DNA from: Acidobacteriota bacterium
Lineage (GTDB): Bacteria > Acidobacteriota > Vicinamibacteria > Vicinamibacterales > UBA823
Length of the DNA: 6,412 nucleotides
Reading direction: 5' to 3'
Assembly: GCA_003509065.1 (NCBI GenBank)
Contig: DODG01000075.1
Location: forward strand, 1 to 6,412
In this document: one piece after another, positions 1-6,060 of the stretch
Numbering within the stretch: position 1 is the stretch's first letter
Layout: every line of letters starts with the position of its first letter
Translations under genes and position numbers: made by a program
Notes under the pieces: generated by a model
Seen by the model: the letters and a program-made list of their open reading frames with translations, nothing else
What the model was told of the DNA's origin: nothing
The model's database searches: none

Positions 1-258
1 TCCTCTCACCCCGACCATTTTCTTTACGAAATACGTCGGATTAAATACCACATTCAGTGGTGGTCGCTTCCATTAGGTGGAGATTCCACGCTTAAAACCA
101 TGAATCCATTCAGCATGGCCACTCGTATGTATCCACTTTTGTCGAAGCCTCCAATGGCGTTACTTCGCTGGTGTGGAATTCGATCTCGTGGCCGGGACTT
201 GCATATCGACTGGCTCGGTTACGTCCAGCGCAGGCGCAAAATTCATCGATTTATTTGA
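1..258 (+). CDS. C-terminal fragment of an unrecognised protein (5' end outside window)
   Basis: Frame 1 is open from the first base to a TGA at 256-258 and encodes 85 residues. I do not recognise the family. The visible part is rich in aromatic and basic residues: it starts with a His-Pro-Asp-His-Phe stretch, has two adjacent Trp near residue 20, and ends in a strongly basic tail (Gln-Arg-Arg-Arg-Lys). The HPDHF-like start faintly recalls the region that follows the Rossmann core in some SAM methyltransferases, but that is not enough for a call. No signal peptide or membrane segment can be judged from the fragment. It reads in the same direction as the downstream operon but is separated from it by about 410 bp, so it is probably a separate transcription unit. 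Coding status is likely because the frame stays open to the edge with plausible codons; function is unknown. Confidence 0.5.
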   Translation, partial: SSHPDHFLYEIRRIKYHIQWWSLPLGGDSTLKTMNPFSMATRMYPLLSKPPMALLRWCGIRSRGRDLHIDWLGYVQRRRKIHRFI

Positions 259-297
259 CTGTCGATCAAGATTTTGGTAACATTAACTCAGATTTGC

Positions 298-313
298 TGT
301 GATTTATGTCAGT
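298..313. promoter_or_regulatory. Possible CRP/FNR-family binding site
   Basis: TGTGA-N6-TCAGT matches the CRP consensus TGTGA-N6-TCACA at 8 of 10 conserved positions. It lies over 300 bp upstream of the likely operon start, which is far for a classical CRP activator site. One such match can occur by chance in a window of this size. Confidence 0.15.
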
Positions 314-350
314 TTCCAGACATGGCCCAGCGATTCATGGAGGCCCAACC

Positions 351-428
351 ATGAGTAAATTAACCCACATCAAATTCTGTATTACTGACTCCCAAGTACT
401 TACGGACATTCTTCTTTCTTTCCGCTAG
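351..428 (+). CDS. Possible 25-residue small ORF
   Basis: An ATG at 351 follows a good Shine-Dalgarno (GGAGG at 339-343, 7-nt spacer) and opens a 25-codon frame ending in TAG at 426-428. The peptide has no recognisable motif; its C-terminal third is moderately hydrophobic. An even smaller ORF (322-354, 10 codons) ends in a TGA that overlaps this ATG as ATGA, the arrangement seen in translational coupling. It could be a leader peptide, the start of a decayed gene, or chance. The well-placed ribosome-binding site is the only real support. Confidence 0.2.
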   Translation: MSKLTHIKFCITDSQVLTDILLSFR

Positions 429-608
429 CTACCCTATCCCGCTTTTCCGCTCCCCGTTGTCCTGTAACCGCCTTCTCATCCGCACCAGCTATATTGCGTG
501 GCTCCTTCCAGCGGACCGTATTCCGTCATAGAACAGTAACGCCGCCGCACACCCATTACAGGCTTCGGTAGATCTTTCCCACCCAGATCTCTTTCCGCGC
601 AACCTTTG

Positions 609-614
609 TATAAA
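609..614 (+). promoter_or_regulatory. Possible -10 element for the biosynthetic operon
   Basis: TATAAA matches the sigma-70 -10 consensus at five of six bases. It would place transcription start near 620, just before the inverted repeats and about 50 nt ahead of the chosen start codon. No good -35 hexamer is visible 16-18 bp upstream, so the promoter would be weak, activator-dependent or misassigned. Confidence 0.25.
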
Positions 615-621
615 CGCAATC

Positions 622-653
622 TTTGCATCTGAGCAAATGTTGCATTCATTTGC
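622..653 (+). promoter_or_regulatory. Nested inverted repeats in the operon leader
   Basis: GCAAATG (633-639) and CATTTGC (647-653) form a perfect 7-bp inverted repeat around a 7-nt loop. The same GCAAA can instead pair with the upstream TTTGC (622-626) across a 6-nt loop, so the two hairpins exclude each other. The downstream hairpin ends 7 nt before the GGAG Shine-Dalgarno of the aminotransferase gene. As DNA this could be an operator with repeated half-sites; as RNA it could modulate translation. The stems are AT-rich and only modestly stable. Confidence 0.3.
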
Positions 654-660
654 AATCAAT

Positions 661-664
661 GGAG
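661..664 (+). promoter_or_regulatory. Ribosome binding site deciding the aminotransferase start
   Basis: GGAG with a 6-nt spacer (TACACC) to ATG 671. It overlaps the in-frame ATG at 659, which argues against that ATG and against the TTG at 623 as starts. Confidence 0.6.
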
Positions 665-670
665 TACACC

Positions 671-1780
671 ATGAAATCCGAAGAACTTAGCCGCCTATCT
701 TCTTTGTATGGCGGCTATTGGAATAAAAATGTCTTAGATTTTTGCTATATGACCAACCGGTATTTCCCACCGGCTCGAATGGTTGAGGATATGCAGGCAA
801 GACTGCCTGATTTGATCGGTAATTATCCGTCAACCAATTGGTTTCTTTCATCATTGCTGGCAGATCAGGTCGGTCTCACTCAGGATGAGCTGGTGGTTGG
901 CAACGGCGCGAGCGAACTCATAAACGCTGTCGTGGCACGATTCGTCAATCGCCTGGCGGTTCCAATGCCAACCTTTGAAGAATTCGTGAACCGCGCCAAA
1001 ATCTTGGGCAGAGAAGTCAGGCCCTTCAAGCCATCACAGGGTTTTGATCTGGATATCGATGCGTTCATTAAACACGTCAGAGACACAGATTCAGAATCTG
1101 CCCTTCTCATCCGACCCAACAACCCGACTGGCAGCTACCTGTCGAAGAGCGACCTGGTCTATTTCCTAGACCGCATGAAGTCTCTAAACCTGATATTGGT
1201 GGATGAGTCATTTCTGGATTTTGTGGATGCCGAGGCCGATCCCTCAGCTTTGGATCTGATTAGCAAATACCCCAATATGTTGGTATTGAAGAGCCTATCC
1301 AAGAACTGTGGAATTCCGGGAATTCGACTTGGTTACGCTGCAACCGGGAATGCGGAGCGGTTGGCCCAGTTGCGCGATGATGTGCCGATCTGGAGCGTAA
1401 ATTCCTTTGCCCAGTACTTTTTAGAAGAAATGGGAGAATTCCAGTCCGAGTACATCGAGTCTTGCCGCCAGGTAAGGGAGGCGACCCGCAAACTGGTGGA
1501 TGGACTGACCGAGGTTCCTTACCTCCATCCGTTCCCGACTCAAGGCAACTTCATACTCTGCCAGATCATGTACGGCTTCACTGGTGAATCCCTTACAACC
1601 CGCCTGTTTGAGGACTCCCGCGTCTTAGTGAACAATTGCGGGGCCAAGGAAGGCCTAGAAGGCGAGTACATTCGTATTGCCTGCCGCACCGCCGAGGACA
1701 ACGATCGTCTCGTTGAGACGTTCAAGCGGTTGGAGAAATTCGCGGAAGCTGATAAAGCCGACGCGGTTGAGGTTAATTAA
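671..1780 (+). CDS. Class I/II PLP-dependent aminotransferase-fold enzyme (HisC/CobD-like)
   Basis: A 369-residue fold-type I PLP enzyme, probably cytosolic. Landmarks: GNGASELI (77-84) for cofactor phosphate binding, the RPNNPTG turn (148-154) with the conserved Asn151, VDES (177-180) with Asp178 facing the pyridine nitrogen, SLSK (208-211) with Lys211 as Schiff-base lysine, GIRLG (217-221) with Arg219 on the phosphate, and Arg335 in YIRIACR as the likely substrate anion ligand. All key residues are present, so it should be active. The overall pattern, including the N-terminal GGYW...DFCY...YFPP, matches my recollection of the C-terminal half of fused nucleotidyltransferase-aminotransferase proteins. 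By family it may transaminate a phosphorylated keto substrate or, like CobD, decarboxylate a phospho-amino acid; the sequence does not decide. ATG 671 is chosen because GGAG (661-664) sits 6 nt ahead; upstream TTG 623 and ATG 659 lack this. The next gene starts 2 bp after its stop. Confidence 0.88.
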   Translation: MKSEELSRLSSLYGGYWNKNVLDFCYMTNRYFPPARMVEDMQARLPDLIGNYPSTNWFLSSLLADQVGLTQDELVVGNGASELINAVVARFVNRLAVPMPTFEEFVNRAKILGREVRPFKPSQGFDLDIDAFIKHVRDTDSESALLIRPNNPTGSYLSKSDLVYFLDRMKSLNLILVDESFLDFVDAEADPSALDLISKYPNMLVLKSLSKNCGIPGIRLGYAATGNAERLAQLRDDVPIWSVNSFAQYFLEEMGEFQSEYIESCRQVREATRKLVDGLTEVPYLHPFPTQGNFILCQIMYGFTGESLTTRLFEDSRVLVNNCGAKEGLEGEYIRIACRTAEDNDRLVETFKRLEKFAEADKADAVEVN

Positions 1781-1782
1781 TC

Positions 1783-2529
1783 ATGAAAGGACTTATATTG
1801 GCCGCCGGAATGGGCACCAGACTCTTCCCGCTGACTCGCACGCGCCCTAAATGTCTGGTTCATACGGCTGGCAGGCCCATGATGGAGTACCAGCTGGACT
1901 CCCTGCGAAGGGCCGGGATCAGCGAAACTACCATCGTTGTTGGATATATGGCCGAAGCGGTGCGTGATCACTTCGGATCGAACTATCGTGGTGTGAATAT
2001 CTCTTACGTAGAGAACACAGACTACGACAAGACCAACAATCTCTATTCCCTTTGGCTTGCTAGAGAGAAATTCGACGAAGACATCTTGCTCATAGAGTCA
2101 GATCTCGTTTTCGACGATCTACTGATTTGGGACCTGCTCATGATAGACGCACCCAACGTGGCGATAGTGGACAATTTCCAGCCGACCATGAATGGCACGG
2201 CAATATTGGCCGAAGATGGTATCGCGAACCATATGGTTCTCAAGTCTGACCAAGGTCCTGAGTTTGATTATGGCCAGGCTCTTAAGACGGTGAATATCTA
2301 TCGCATTTGCAAAGAAACTCTAGCGGAAACCATAGTTCCGAAGATGAAAGAATTCCTAGACGATAACCGATCTGACATGTACTACGAAGCCGTGTTCGCG
2401 AACCTAATCGAATCTGGTTGCATGAAGATGGCGGCCATGAATACCGGGAACCGGAAATGGGCCGAGATCGATACGCTGGACGATCTCCGTGACGCAGAAA
2501 GATTGTTCGCCGCTGCCGTGATTAGCTAA
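1783..2529 (+). CDS. LicC-like sugar-phosphate/choline-phosphate nucleotidyltransferase
   Basis: A 248-residue NTP transferase with a GT-A-like Rossmann fold. The N-terminal LAAGMGTRL (6-14) is the nucleotide-binding loop and PKCL (22-25) carries the conserved lysine. YDKTNNLYSLW (81-91) is the Thr-Asn-Asn segment typical of LicC-type cytidylyltransferases. ESDLVF (105-110) supplies metal-binding Asp107, KTVNIYR lies at 168-174, and WAEIDT..D (226-233) supplies the second metal ligand, Asp230. Length is normal for a stand-alone LicC-type enzyme. It would transfer CMP from CTP to a phosphorylated alcohol or amino-alcohol, giving a CDP-activated headgroup; CTP and the substrate are inferred from the TNN motif and the neighbours. 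The pairing with the PLP enzyme 2 bp upstream mirrors the fused protein family, in reversed order. A GAGG at 1769-1772 lies 10 nt before the ATG, a long spacer, so translation may be coupled to the upstream gene. Confidence 0.88.
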   Translation: MKGLILAAGMGTRLFPLTRTRPKCLVHTAGRPMMEYQLDSLRRAGISETTIVVGYMAEAVRDHFGSNYRGVNISYVENTDYDKTNNLYSLWLAREKFDEDILLIESDLVFDDLLIWDLLMIDAPNVAIVDNFQPTMNGTAILAEDGIANHMVLKSDQGPEFDYGQALKTVNIYRICKETLAETIVPKMKEFLDDNRSDMYYEAVFANLIESGCMKMAAMNTGNRKWAEIDTLDDLRDAERLFAAAVIS

Positions 2530-2577
2530 CGAGATAGGCTTTTAAGCACCCCGCGTTCTCAGCCGAGATCTAATAAA

Positions 2578-3333
2578 ATGCTACCGGAGACTTTATTGAG
2601 TACAGCCAAAGAATGGTCGAATCCGAGTGCGATTGACTATTACTCCCAAAATCGCCACGAGATATCCGACCTATACCCTTCTGAAAAGGTATTTCTGCCT
2701 AGAGTGTTATTCCCCGGCGCTAAAGTATTGGACGTCGGCTGTGCTTCAGGCGGTTTCTTCAACGTCATGCGGTCTTACGAGCCCAATATCGAGTACACAG
2801 GAATCGATCTATCAGAACAGGCAGTGGGATTAGCTATCGAGCGATACCCCGATGCTAGGTTCATAGTCACAGCTGGTTTTGGGTTGCCCTTCGAAGACAA
2901 CTCCTTTGACGTCGTCCATTGCACCAGCGTATTCAATAACGAGCCCAACTACCAAGAGATGCTACGAGAGATGTACCGGGTTTCCAATCGGTTCGTTCTC
3001 GTAGACATCAGATTGTTGAAAGGCCTCGGTAAACAGCGGGAATCTGTCTATAATATCCAGTTCAACGGCCAAGAGATTGAGGCCACGGTTCCCTACGTGG
3101 TCAACGATGCCGATGAAGTGGCTAACTTTATCTTACAGTTGGAACCGAAGCCCAAGGCGCTGCGCGGCACCGGCTATTTCCACCAGGTGGCGAAAGAGGC
3201 TGCGGAAGCCGATACGCCCAACGAGGATGTCTGTATGACGGTTCTGTTGCTCCAGAAAGGAGACCTTGACGGCGGTTCCACTACTTTGGACTTGAAAGAT
3301 CTGCCGATAGAGTTTTCTGTTTATGAAACGTAA
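2578..3333 (+). CDS. Class I SAM-dependent methyltransferase
   Basis: A 251-residue methyltransferase of the Methyltransf_11 type, probably cytosolic. Motif I is VLDVGCASGGFF (50-61), an acidic residue ends strand 2 (GID, Asp77) and would bind the SAM ribose, and LPFEDNSFDVVHC (103-115) is the post-II/strand-4 segment. The usual LKPGG turn before strand 5 is replaced by VSNRFVLVDIR (135-145). The C-terminal 100 residues are less conserved and probably set the acceptor. It sits 48 bp after the nucleotidyltransferase and before the CDP-alcohol phosphatidyltransferase in one operon, so an amino-alcohol headgroup, a glycan or a lipid are reasonable acceptors, but none can be assigned. ATG 2578 has only a weak upstream GAG; an alternative TTG at 2596 follows GGAG (2586-2589) with a 6-nt spacer and would shorten the protein by six residues. 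Confidence 0.85.
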   Translation: MLPETLLSTAKEWSNPSAIDYYSQNRHEISDLYPSEKVFLPRVLFPGAKVLDVGCASGGFFNVMRSYEPNIEYTGIDLSEQAVGLAIERYPDARFIVTAGFGLPFEDNSFDVVHCTSVFNNEPNYQEMLREMYRVSNRFVLVDIRLLKGLGKQRESVYNIQFNGQEIEATVPYVVNDADEVANFILQLEPKPKALRGTGYFHQVAKEAAEADTPNEDVCMTVLLLQKGDLDGGSTTLDLKDLPIEFSVYET

Positions 3334-3362
3334 CACGGCAAACGCTTGAGCCATCGGCAAGC

Positions 3363-4031
3363 ATGCTTGGGCTATTGTCACTAATGAATAAAAGCGAAAA
3401 TGAATCCAAAGCGCCAAGTATCCTGTCTTTTGTTGCGGATAAACCAAATTTAGTCACTCTGCTTGGTCTCAGCTGCGGGTTGCTCGCAATCTTCTTCGCG
3501 CTTAATCAGAATTTTCCGGCTGCGATAATCGCCATGCTCTGGGCCGTTTTGTTCGATTGGTATGATGGTTTGATCGCTAGAAGTATGCCGGACCGAAGTG
3601 AGTCGCGAAAGATGTTCGGCGGCTACATGGACTCGCTGGTTGATATGGTCGTCTCAGCGACCGGTCCGGCGATCCTGCTGCTAAGCGTTGGGGATTTCAG
3701 TCCGTGGTTCTACCCGGGAGCCCTCGCGATCGTCGTGGCCGGGGTTCTTCGATTGGCCTATTTCGATGTTTACGGCATCGATGAAAACGGCACCCACGCA
3801 GGCATAACGATCGACAACACGCCGCTTACGATCTCGGCGTTATTCTTATTACACACGATTATAGACAGCAACATATTTGCCGCGATTCTTTATGTTGCTA
3901 TCTTGGTACTGGCGTACCTGCACGTTGCGCCGTTTCGGATGGGGAAGCTGGGCGGACGCTGGTACTACGTGGTCACTACGTACGTCGGCGTCTTGACCGT
4001 GGCTTATTCCTTTATCATCTGGACGGATTAG
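3363..4031 (+). CDS. CDP-alcohol phosphatidyltransferase (PssA/Pcs-like integral membrane enzyme)
   Basis: A 222-residue polytopic membrane protein with about six or seven hydrophobic segments (roughly 28-47, 53-66, 95-109, 115-133, 154-188, 200-219). The family signature is present: DWYDGLIAR (65-73) followed by GGYMDSLVD (86-94), giving the Asp65, Asp68, Asp90 and Asp94 metal and CDP ligands. The NLVTLLG start and the LRLAYF segment (129-134) recall phosphatidylserine synthase (LRLARF in PssA). The spacer between Arg73 and Gly86 is 12 residues, not the usual 8. The enzyme would catalyse CMP-releasing phosphodiester formation in the inner membrane, either CDP-diacylglycerol plus an alcohol, or a CDP-amino-alcohol plus a lipid acceptor; the upstream nucleotidyltransferase makes the second worth testing. 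Neither ATG 3363 nor the in-frame ATG 3384 has a clear Shine-Dalgarno; 3384 would remove a short hydrophobic N-terminus. It is the last operon gene, ending 11 bp from a convergent gene. Confidence 0.87.
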   Translation: MLGLLSLMNKSENESKAPSILSFVADKPNLVTLLGLSCGLLAIFFALNQNFPAAIIAMLWAVLFDWYDGLIARSMPDRSESRKMFGGYMDSLVDMVVSATGPAILLLSVGDFSPWFYPGALAIVVAGVLRLAYFDVYGIDENGTHAGITIDNTPLTISALFLLHTIIDSNIFAAILYVAILVLAYLHVAPFRMGKLGGRWYYVVTTYVGVLTVAYSFIIWTD

Positions 4032-4042
4032 CAACCGGTTTT

Positions 4043-4891
4043 CTAGCTCGTGGGCCTCAACAATAAGAAATGATTCTGTAGGCGAGGCCAAGCTACATTC
4101 AGTGTGGAAAGCAATTTTGGTAGCGCCCAGAAGCTGACCGGCGTCGTAGCCCTCAATGCCCACCATGTAAGGCTCCCCAGCAACGCAGAATCTTTGGGCA
4201 AGAAAGGCAGCCATTTCCGTCGAAAGCTAACCAATTCTTCAGCCGTCACGATATTTCGGTAGCCGGAGTTCTGTATTACCTCCTGGCAAGCGATATCCGC
4301 CTCTCGAAATATCTGGTGGTATGAGTCAACGCTTCGATAGATCGCTTGGTACTCTCCCTTAGCCAACAACACCCCAGTCCGCACAGTTGATTCACGTAGA
4401 ATCATGGACCCACCAGCACTGAGACGGTCTTTTAATGAGTCGAGTAACGCCAATGAGTCGGCGTCGTTGAGATACATGAAAAGGCCGCCTACGAAGATCA
4501 TATCGAACGGTCCATCGGGTAGGTCTTTTCGTCCATCGCCGATCAATATCTCAGCATTCGGCATATGAGCCACTCGCTCTATCGCAGCCTCGACCATTAA
4601 CTGGCTTCGCTCAACACCAATGGCGCTGCTATAGCGGTTGGCGAAAATCTCCACCCACGCTCCGGCGCCGCAGCCAACGTCAAGCACTTTCCCCGAGCTT
4701 GGCACAGCGTCCAACCAGTCACGGATGGTCCGTTGTTCTCTGGCTATCCGATGGGCGACCGCATTAGGTGGCAGATTGTGCCCATGAGCCATCATGCTCA
4801 TCGACGCTGCAGTTGTTCCACCCGCCCCATCGAAATAGCTTTCCACAACAGCATCATCGATCTGCGGCTGGCCGGTAGGACCTTGATTCAT
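4043..4891 (-). CDS. Class I SAM-dependent methyltransferase, possibly phosphoethanolamine N-methyltransferase-like
   Basis: A 282-residue methyltransferase. Motif I is VLDVGCGAG (69-77), Glu94 ends strand 2 (GVE), GDG (118-120) carries the adenine-side acidic residue, FDMIFVGGLFMYLND (129-143) covers strand 4, and LSAGGSMILRES (157-168) is the turn plus strand 5. The series MYL-D, GG, RES, then a Tyr-Arg and Y...F (190-195) resembles, from memory, the corresponding stretch of plant phosphoethanolamine N-methyltransferases, though glycan-cluster methyltransferases share parts of it. The C-terminal 60 residues are rich in Trp and Leu and may be membrane-associating or substrate-binding. The start is supported by GGAG (complement 4900-4903) with an 8-nt spacer and an in-frame stop ten codons upstream. 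It converges on the operon end and diverges from the LicD-type gene, so it is transcribed separately but likely shares the pathway. Confidence 0.85.
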   Translation of the reverse strand: MNQGPTGQPQIDDAVVESYFDGAGGTTAASMSMMAHGHNLPPNAVAHRIAREQRTIRDWLDAVPSSGKVLDVGCGAGAWVEIFANRYSSAIGVERSQLMVEAAIERVAHMPNAEILIGDGRKDLPDGPFDMIFVGGLFMYLNDADSLALLDSLKDRLSAGGSMILRESTVRTGVLLAKGEYQAIYRSVDSYHQIFREADIACQEVIQNSGYRNIVTAEELVSFRRKWLPFLPKDSALLGSLTWWALRATTPVSFWALPKLLSTLNVAWPRLQNHFLLLRPTS

Positions 4892-5140
4892 CGTCGTGAC
4901 TCCGGGTTTGCCATCTGTACTTTATCCTGCATCAAGCCGCACTCAAAATCTGGAGGCATGCCAGGATGCCATGAACTGTATACTTGGACCCTAGGAGCGT
5001 CAACCGACATCCGGAACGCGTCATTGGCCCACCCCTTTGGGGCACCTCGCTGCGTATGGAAAGATTTGGACTAAAAACGGTCGGTTCGCCATCAAATGCT
5101 GAATGTGAAGATGCGGCCGGTCTTAGATACAGGAGGGACA
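4892..5140. promoter_or_regulatory. Divergent intergenic region between the methyltransferase and LicD-type genes
   Basis: This 249-bp gap separates two genes transcribed away from each other and should hold both promoters. I could not pick a -35/-10 pair with correct spacing in either direction. Visible elements are the methyltransferase Shine-Dalgarno (complement 4900-4903), a GGCATGCC palindrome near 4955, and a minimal CCCC-TTT-GGGG inverted repeat (5032-5042). Confidence 0.4.
5131..5136 (+). promoter_or_regulatory. Strong ribosome binding site deciding the LicD-type start
   Basis: AGGAGG lies 4 nt before ATG 5141. Upstream in-frame ATGs at 5096 and 5111 have no comparable site, so the shorter protein is preferred. 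Confidence 0.7.
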
Positions 5141-6034
5141 ATGGGTCCTGAAAGTGGATCAGACGAGGCTGCGCTGTTCAAGTCGTACGCCAACCTACAG
5201 CACATTGATCCGGAACTCGCGAAACTGATGTTGGAGGAAGCCAAGGAAATATTGGATTCGCTTGGAGTCCCGTTTTTCCTTCGCCAGGGCACTTGCCTCG
5301 GCGCAGTCAGGGACCAAGCTTTCATCCCTTGGGACGATGACATTGATCTGGGCAGCGTGATTGGACTCAATGGGCTCACCGAAGACATGCTAGATCCGGT
5401 ATTCGACGCCTTCAGAGACCGCGGCTATTTTGTCAACGTAGAAAGGAATAACCGCTGGATTGCCGCAGGGATGATGAAATCGTCATCGCGCGTAGACCTC
5501 ACCTTTTTCCATGTCATCGACGATCACATATTCCATTTTCCCTTTATCTGGATACCTGCCCGTTTGTTTGCCAACCTGAAAGAGGTCGAATTCATAGGTG
5601 GAAAATATCCTGTACCGAACCCGCCCGAGGAATACCTCAGAATAAAATACGGTCCAAATTGGATCACACCCAAAGAAGACTACGAAAAAGATGTTGTTAA
5701 TCAGGTCGCAAAATCACCACTGGTCAGAGTCTCTCCAAGCCTGGAACAGCCGTCGACAAAGATTCGGATTCTAGACGGGAGGGGCGAGTCGGTCAGAGAC
5801 GCGAACGTTTCGGTTGTTGGACTGGCAGACACCGTTGCCGACGAAAATGGCTATGTTGAGTTCGACCTACCCTACAAGGACTTCTACGCGGTTGTCATCA
5901 GCTTCGATGATCATGAGGAGATTCTTTACCAAGAGTTGATAAGCCCAGGCTCTTCGTATGTTTACACGCCTGATCCCTCGACCATTAACGGGCGGCTCAT
6001 GGCACTGACCGAAGTGCTTGAGGCGGCTCCCTGA
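5141..6034 (+). CDS. LicD-family phosphotransferase with C-terminal beta-sandwich-like domain
   Basis: A 297-residue protein. Residues about 25-180 are a LicD domain: GVPFFLRQGTCLGAVRD (42-58), then FIPWDDDIDLG (61-71), the metal-binding acidic cluster of this nucleotidyltransferase-fold family, RVDLTFFHV (117-125) with Asp119, and YLRIKYGPNW (165-174). LicD proteins move phosphocholine or related groups from a CDP donor to surface glycans, so this is a natural consumer of the CDP-linked product of the LicC-like enzyme. Residues about 207-277 look like a separate small beta-sandwich of the carboxypeptidase-regulatory or Ig-like type: a strand, a DGRGESV turn, an ANVSVVG strand, then T-ADENGYVEF (231-241). 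No signal peptide or membrane segment is seen, suggesting a cytosolic or peripheral enzyme. ATG 5141 was chosen over 5096 for its AGGAGG. It converges with the kinase-like gene 26 bp downstream. Confidence 0.87.
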   Translation: MGPESGSDEAALFKSYANLQHIDPELAKLMLEEAKEILDSLGVPFFLRQGTCLGAVRDQAFIPWDDDIDLGSVIGLNGLTEDMLDPVFDAFRDRGYFVNVERNNRWIAAGMMKSSSRVDLTFFHVIDDHIFHFPFIWIPARLFANLKEVEFIGGKYPVPNPPEEYLRIKYGPNWITPKEDYEKDVVNQVAKSPLVRVSPSLEQPSTKIRILDGRGESVRDANVSVVGLADTVADENGYVEFDLPYKDFYAVVISFDDHEEILYQELISPGSSYVYTPDPSTINGRLMALTEVLEAAP

Positions 6035-6060
6035 ACGACCTCCCCGCTCCCATTAACCAC

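Larger units (their letters stand above)
259..670. other. Intergenic region of about 410 bp with leader-like sequence
   Basis: No convincing full-length gene lies here. From 5' to 3' it holds a CRP-like half-conserved palindrome (298-313), two tiny overlapping ORFs (322-428), a pyrimidine-rich tract (about 405-480), a near-repeat in which AGATCT plus a TTTCC tract occurs twice (570-580 and 585-596), a possible -10 hexamer (609-614), nested inverted repeats (622-653), and the Shine-Dalgarno of the aminotransferase gene (661-664). I see no hairpin followed by a T run that would end the upstream gene. The length and content fit a promoter and leader region for the downstream operon. Confidence 0.5.

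Noticed and set aside
570..596. Paired AGATCT sites as an operator
   Set aside because: Only a six-base palindrome repeated with unequal flanks; it can arise by chance and has no known regulator match.
623..670. N-terminal extension of the aminotransferase from TTG 623
   Set aside because: It lacks a Shine-Dalgarno, runs through the inverted repeats, has a Cys-Cys-rich unconserved sequence, and ATG 671 has GGAG at the right distance.
671..2529. PntC-type aminoethylphosphonate cytidylyltransferase and transaminase pair
   Set aside because: No PepM or phosphonopyruvate decarboxylase gene is in the window, and the transaminase is class I/II rather than the PhnW-like class V type; phosphonate chemistry stays possible but unsupported.
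3133..3447. Minus-strand ORF of 104 codons across the methyltransferase and phosphatidyltransferase genes
   Set aside because: Antisense to two clear operon genes, with no motif of its own.
3849..4214. Minus-strand ORF of 121 codons at the convergent junction
   Set aside because: It overlaps two well-supported genes in other frames and has no family features.
5032..5042. CCCC-TTT-GGGG hairpin as a terminator
   Set aside because: The stem is only 4 bp, has no T run, and lies between divergent genes where a terminator is not expected.
4733..5074. Plus-strand ORF of 113 codons overlapping the methyltransferase start
   Set aside because: Its first half is antisense to a clear methyltransferase gene, it has no recognisable motif and is rich in Arg, Cys and His as expected for a shadow frame.
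5096..5140. Upstream ATG starts of the LicD-type gene
   Set aside because: No ribosome binding site precedes 5096 or 5111, whereas AGGAGG precedes 5141 directly.
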